A stretch of DNA of 64,000 nt from an uncultured Verrucomicrobiota bacterium (GTDB lineage: Bacteria; Verrucomicrobiota; Verrucomicrobiia; Verrucomicrobiales; Verrucomicrobiaceae), in the NCBI GenBank assembly GCA_903848465.1, contig CAINGK010000162.1:1-64000 (forward strand), given 5' to 3'. Of the stretch, positions 63,686 through 64,000 are shown piece by piece. The number at the start of each line of letters is the position of its first letter. Position 1 is the first letter of the stretch. Made by a program: the position numbers and the translations under genes. The notes under the pieces are model-generated. The model saw only the letters and a program-made list of their open reading frames with translations. It ran no database searches and had not been told where the DNA came from.

Positions 63686-64000
63686 GACTCCACCTCCTCT
63701 TCAGTGCTGGAAACAGCGACGACTTCGCCGCGCTTGAAGGCGCTCACGGATTCCGTCCACTCCGCCAGTTCGCGGAACGGCACCACACGGCGGATCGCGG
63801 GCAGGACTTCGATGCCCGAATCTTCAAAGGGCTCCGCTGGCTGAAAGCGTACGAGGTTGAAGCGTGCGGCCTGACGCAGGATCTCGCGCAGGCGCCCCCG
63901 TGAAATCTGGCCGACGGCATCCGGTAAAAGCTGGTCTTTGAGCAGTGCGTTCAACTCCGCCACCGTGAGAAAGGCCTGTGTTTCTCCCTCATCACGCCAG
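63682..64000 (-). CDS. jetB: Wadjet subunit JetB (DUF4194), 5' end outside the window
   Basis: About 106 C-terminal residues are visible. LTVAELNALLKDQLLPDAVG, then RGRLREILRQAARFNLVRF, is a winged-helix of the DUF4194/MukE type, followed by IEVLPAIRRVVPFRELAEW. JetB links the kleisin JetA to JetC. The frame remains open upstream of the GTG at 63961-63963 (WRDEGETQAF), so the gene continues past 64000. The stop overlaps the jetC start. jetA is expected next. Confidence 0.82.
   Translation of the reverse strand, partial: WRDEGETQAFLTVAELNALLKDQLLPDAVGQISRGRLREILRQAARFNLVRFQPAEPFEDSGIEVLPAIRRVVPFRELAEWTESVSAFKRGEVVAVSSTEEEVES

Noticed and set aside
1..64000. CRISPR arrays, rRNA operons, prophage structural genes
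   Set aside because: I looked for regularly spaced repeats, rRNA signatures and phage head/tail genes and found none in the window.

Overview
The window looks like chromosomal DNA from a free-living Verrucomicrobiota, probably Verrucomicrobiales and Prosthecobacter-like. This is inferred from gene content; no marker phylogeny was possible. The evidence is: paralogues usually restricted to Planctomycetes/Verrucomicrobia (a cytochrome-WD40-PPC protein, a DUF1549/DUF1553 protein, a DUF1501 protein, DUF1080, an exported Gfo/Idh/MocA oxidoreductase, a GH71/99-like protein); GTP-type PEP carboxykinase; a fused SecDF; high GC; and a tyrosine transposase flanked by REP sequences typical of these genomes.

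Layout. 0-0.9 kb is a mobile-element scar: an IS256 transposase C-terminus, a decayed tyrosine integrase, an intact tRNA-Val(UAC), and a 163-bp nested palindrome. 0.9-8.1 kb holds a LamG/glycosidase-like exported protein, a MazG-like pyrophosphohydrolase coupled to rsmH, a small cytochrome c and an OmpR/CusS-type two-component system. 8.2-15.5 kb holds two tandem exported FGE-sulfatase-fold proteins, a GH10-family protein whose acid/base position is His, and a Tat-type intradiol dioxygenase. 15.5-24.3 kb is mostly housekeeping (sirtuin, 2'-O-methyltransferase, dnaE, an FHA-nucleotide cyclase, a GNAT, miaB). 24.3-29.7 kb holds RidA, a beta-lactamase-fold hydrolase, a GH71/99-like protein, a Gfo/Idh/MocA oxidoreductase and a RAYT/REP element. 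29.7-38.1 kb is the cytochrome-WD40 / DUF1549-1553 / DUF1501 cluster, interrupted by two RelBE/ParE-type toxin-antitoxin pairs. 38.3-41 kb holds ychF and a decaying MNT-HEPN/VapC toxin patch. 41-45 kb is tgt-yajC-secDF. 45-57.5 kb holds accD, comF, DUF1080, two SGNH hydrolases, pckG, PAP2, an ArnT-like transferase, folC and an NYN-OST-HTH protein. 57.6-64 kb ends with an acetyltransferase and the jetB(partial)-jetC-jetD part of a Wadjet anti-plasmid system, which runs off the right edge.

How the parts fit. Many exported enzymes (glycosidase-like, GH10, SGNH, DUF1080, GH71/99, DUF1501/DUF1549) suit a polysaccharide-degrading lifestyle. The two-component system is divergent from the first FGE-fold gene, and the gap between them carries two sets of 11-bp-phased direct repeats, which suggests direct control of that gene. 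The accessory layer comprises one intact anti-plasmid system (as far as visible), two intact type II toxin-antitoxin pairs, one frameshifted MNT-HEPN pair, one vapC remnant and one RAYT.

No clearly new multi-gene system is proven here. The best leads are the two-component/FGE-fold module with its phased repeats, the toxin-antitoxin pair embedded inside the DUF1501-DUF1549 transcription unit, and the altered active-site or metal-site residues in the GH10 and Tgt proteins.
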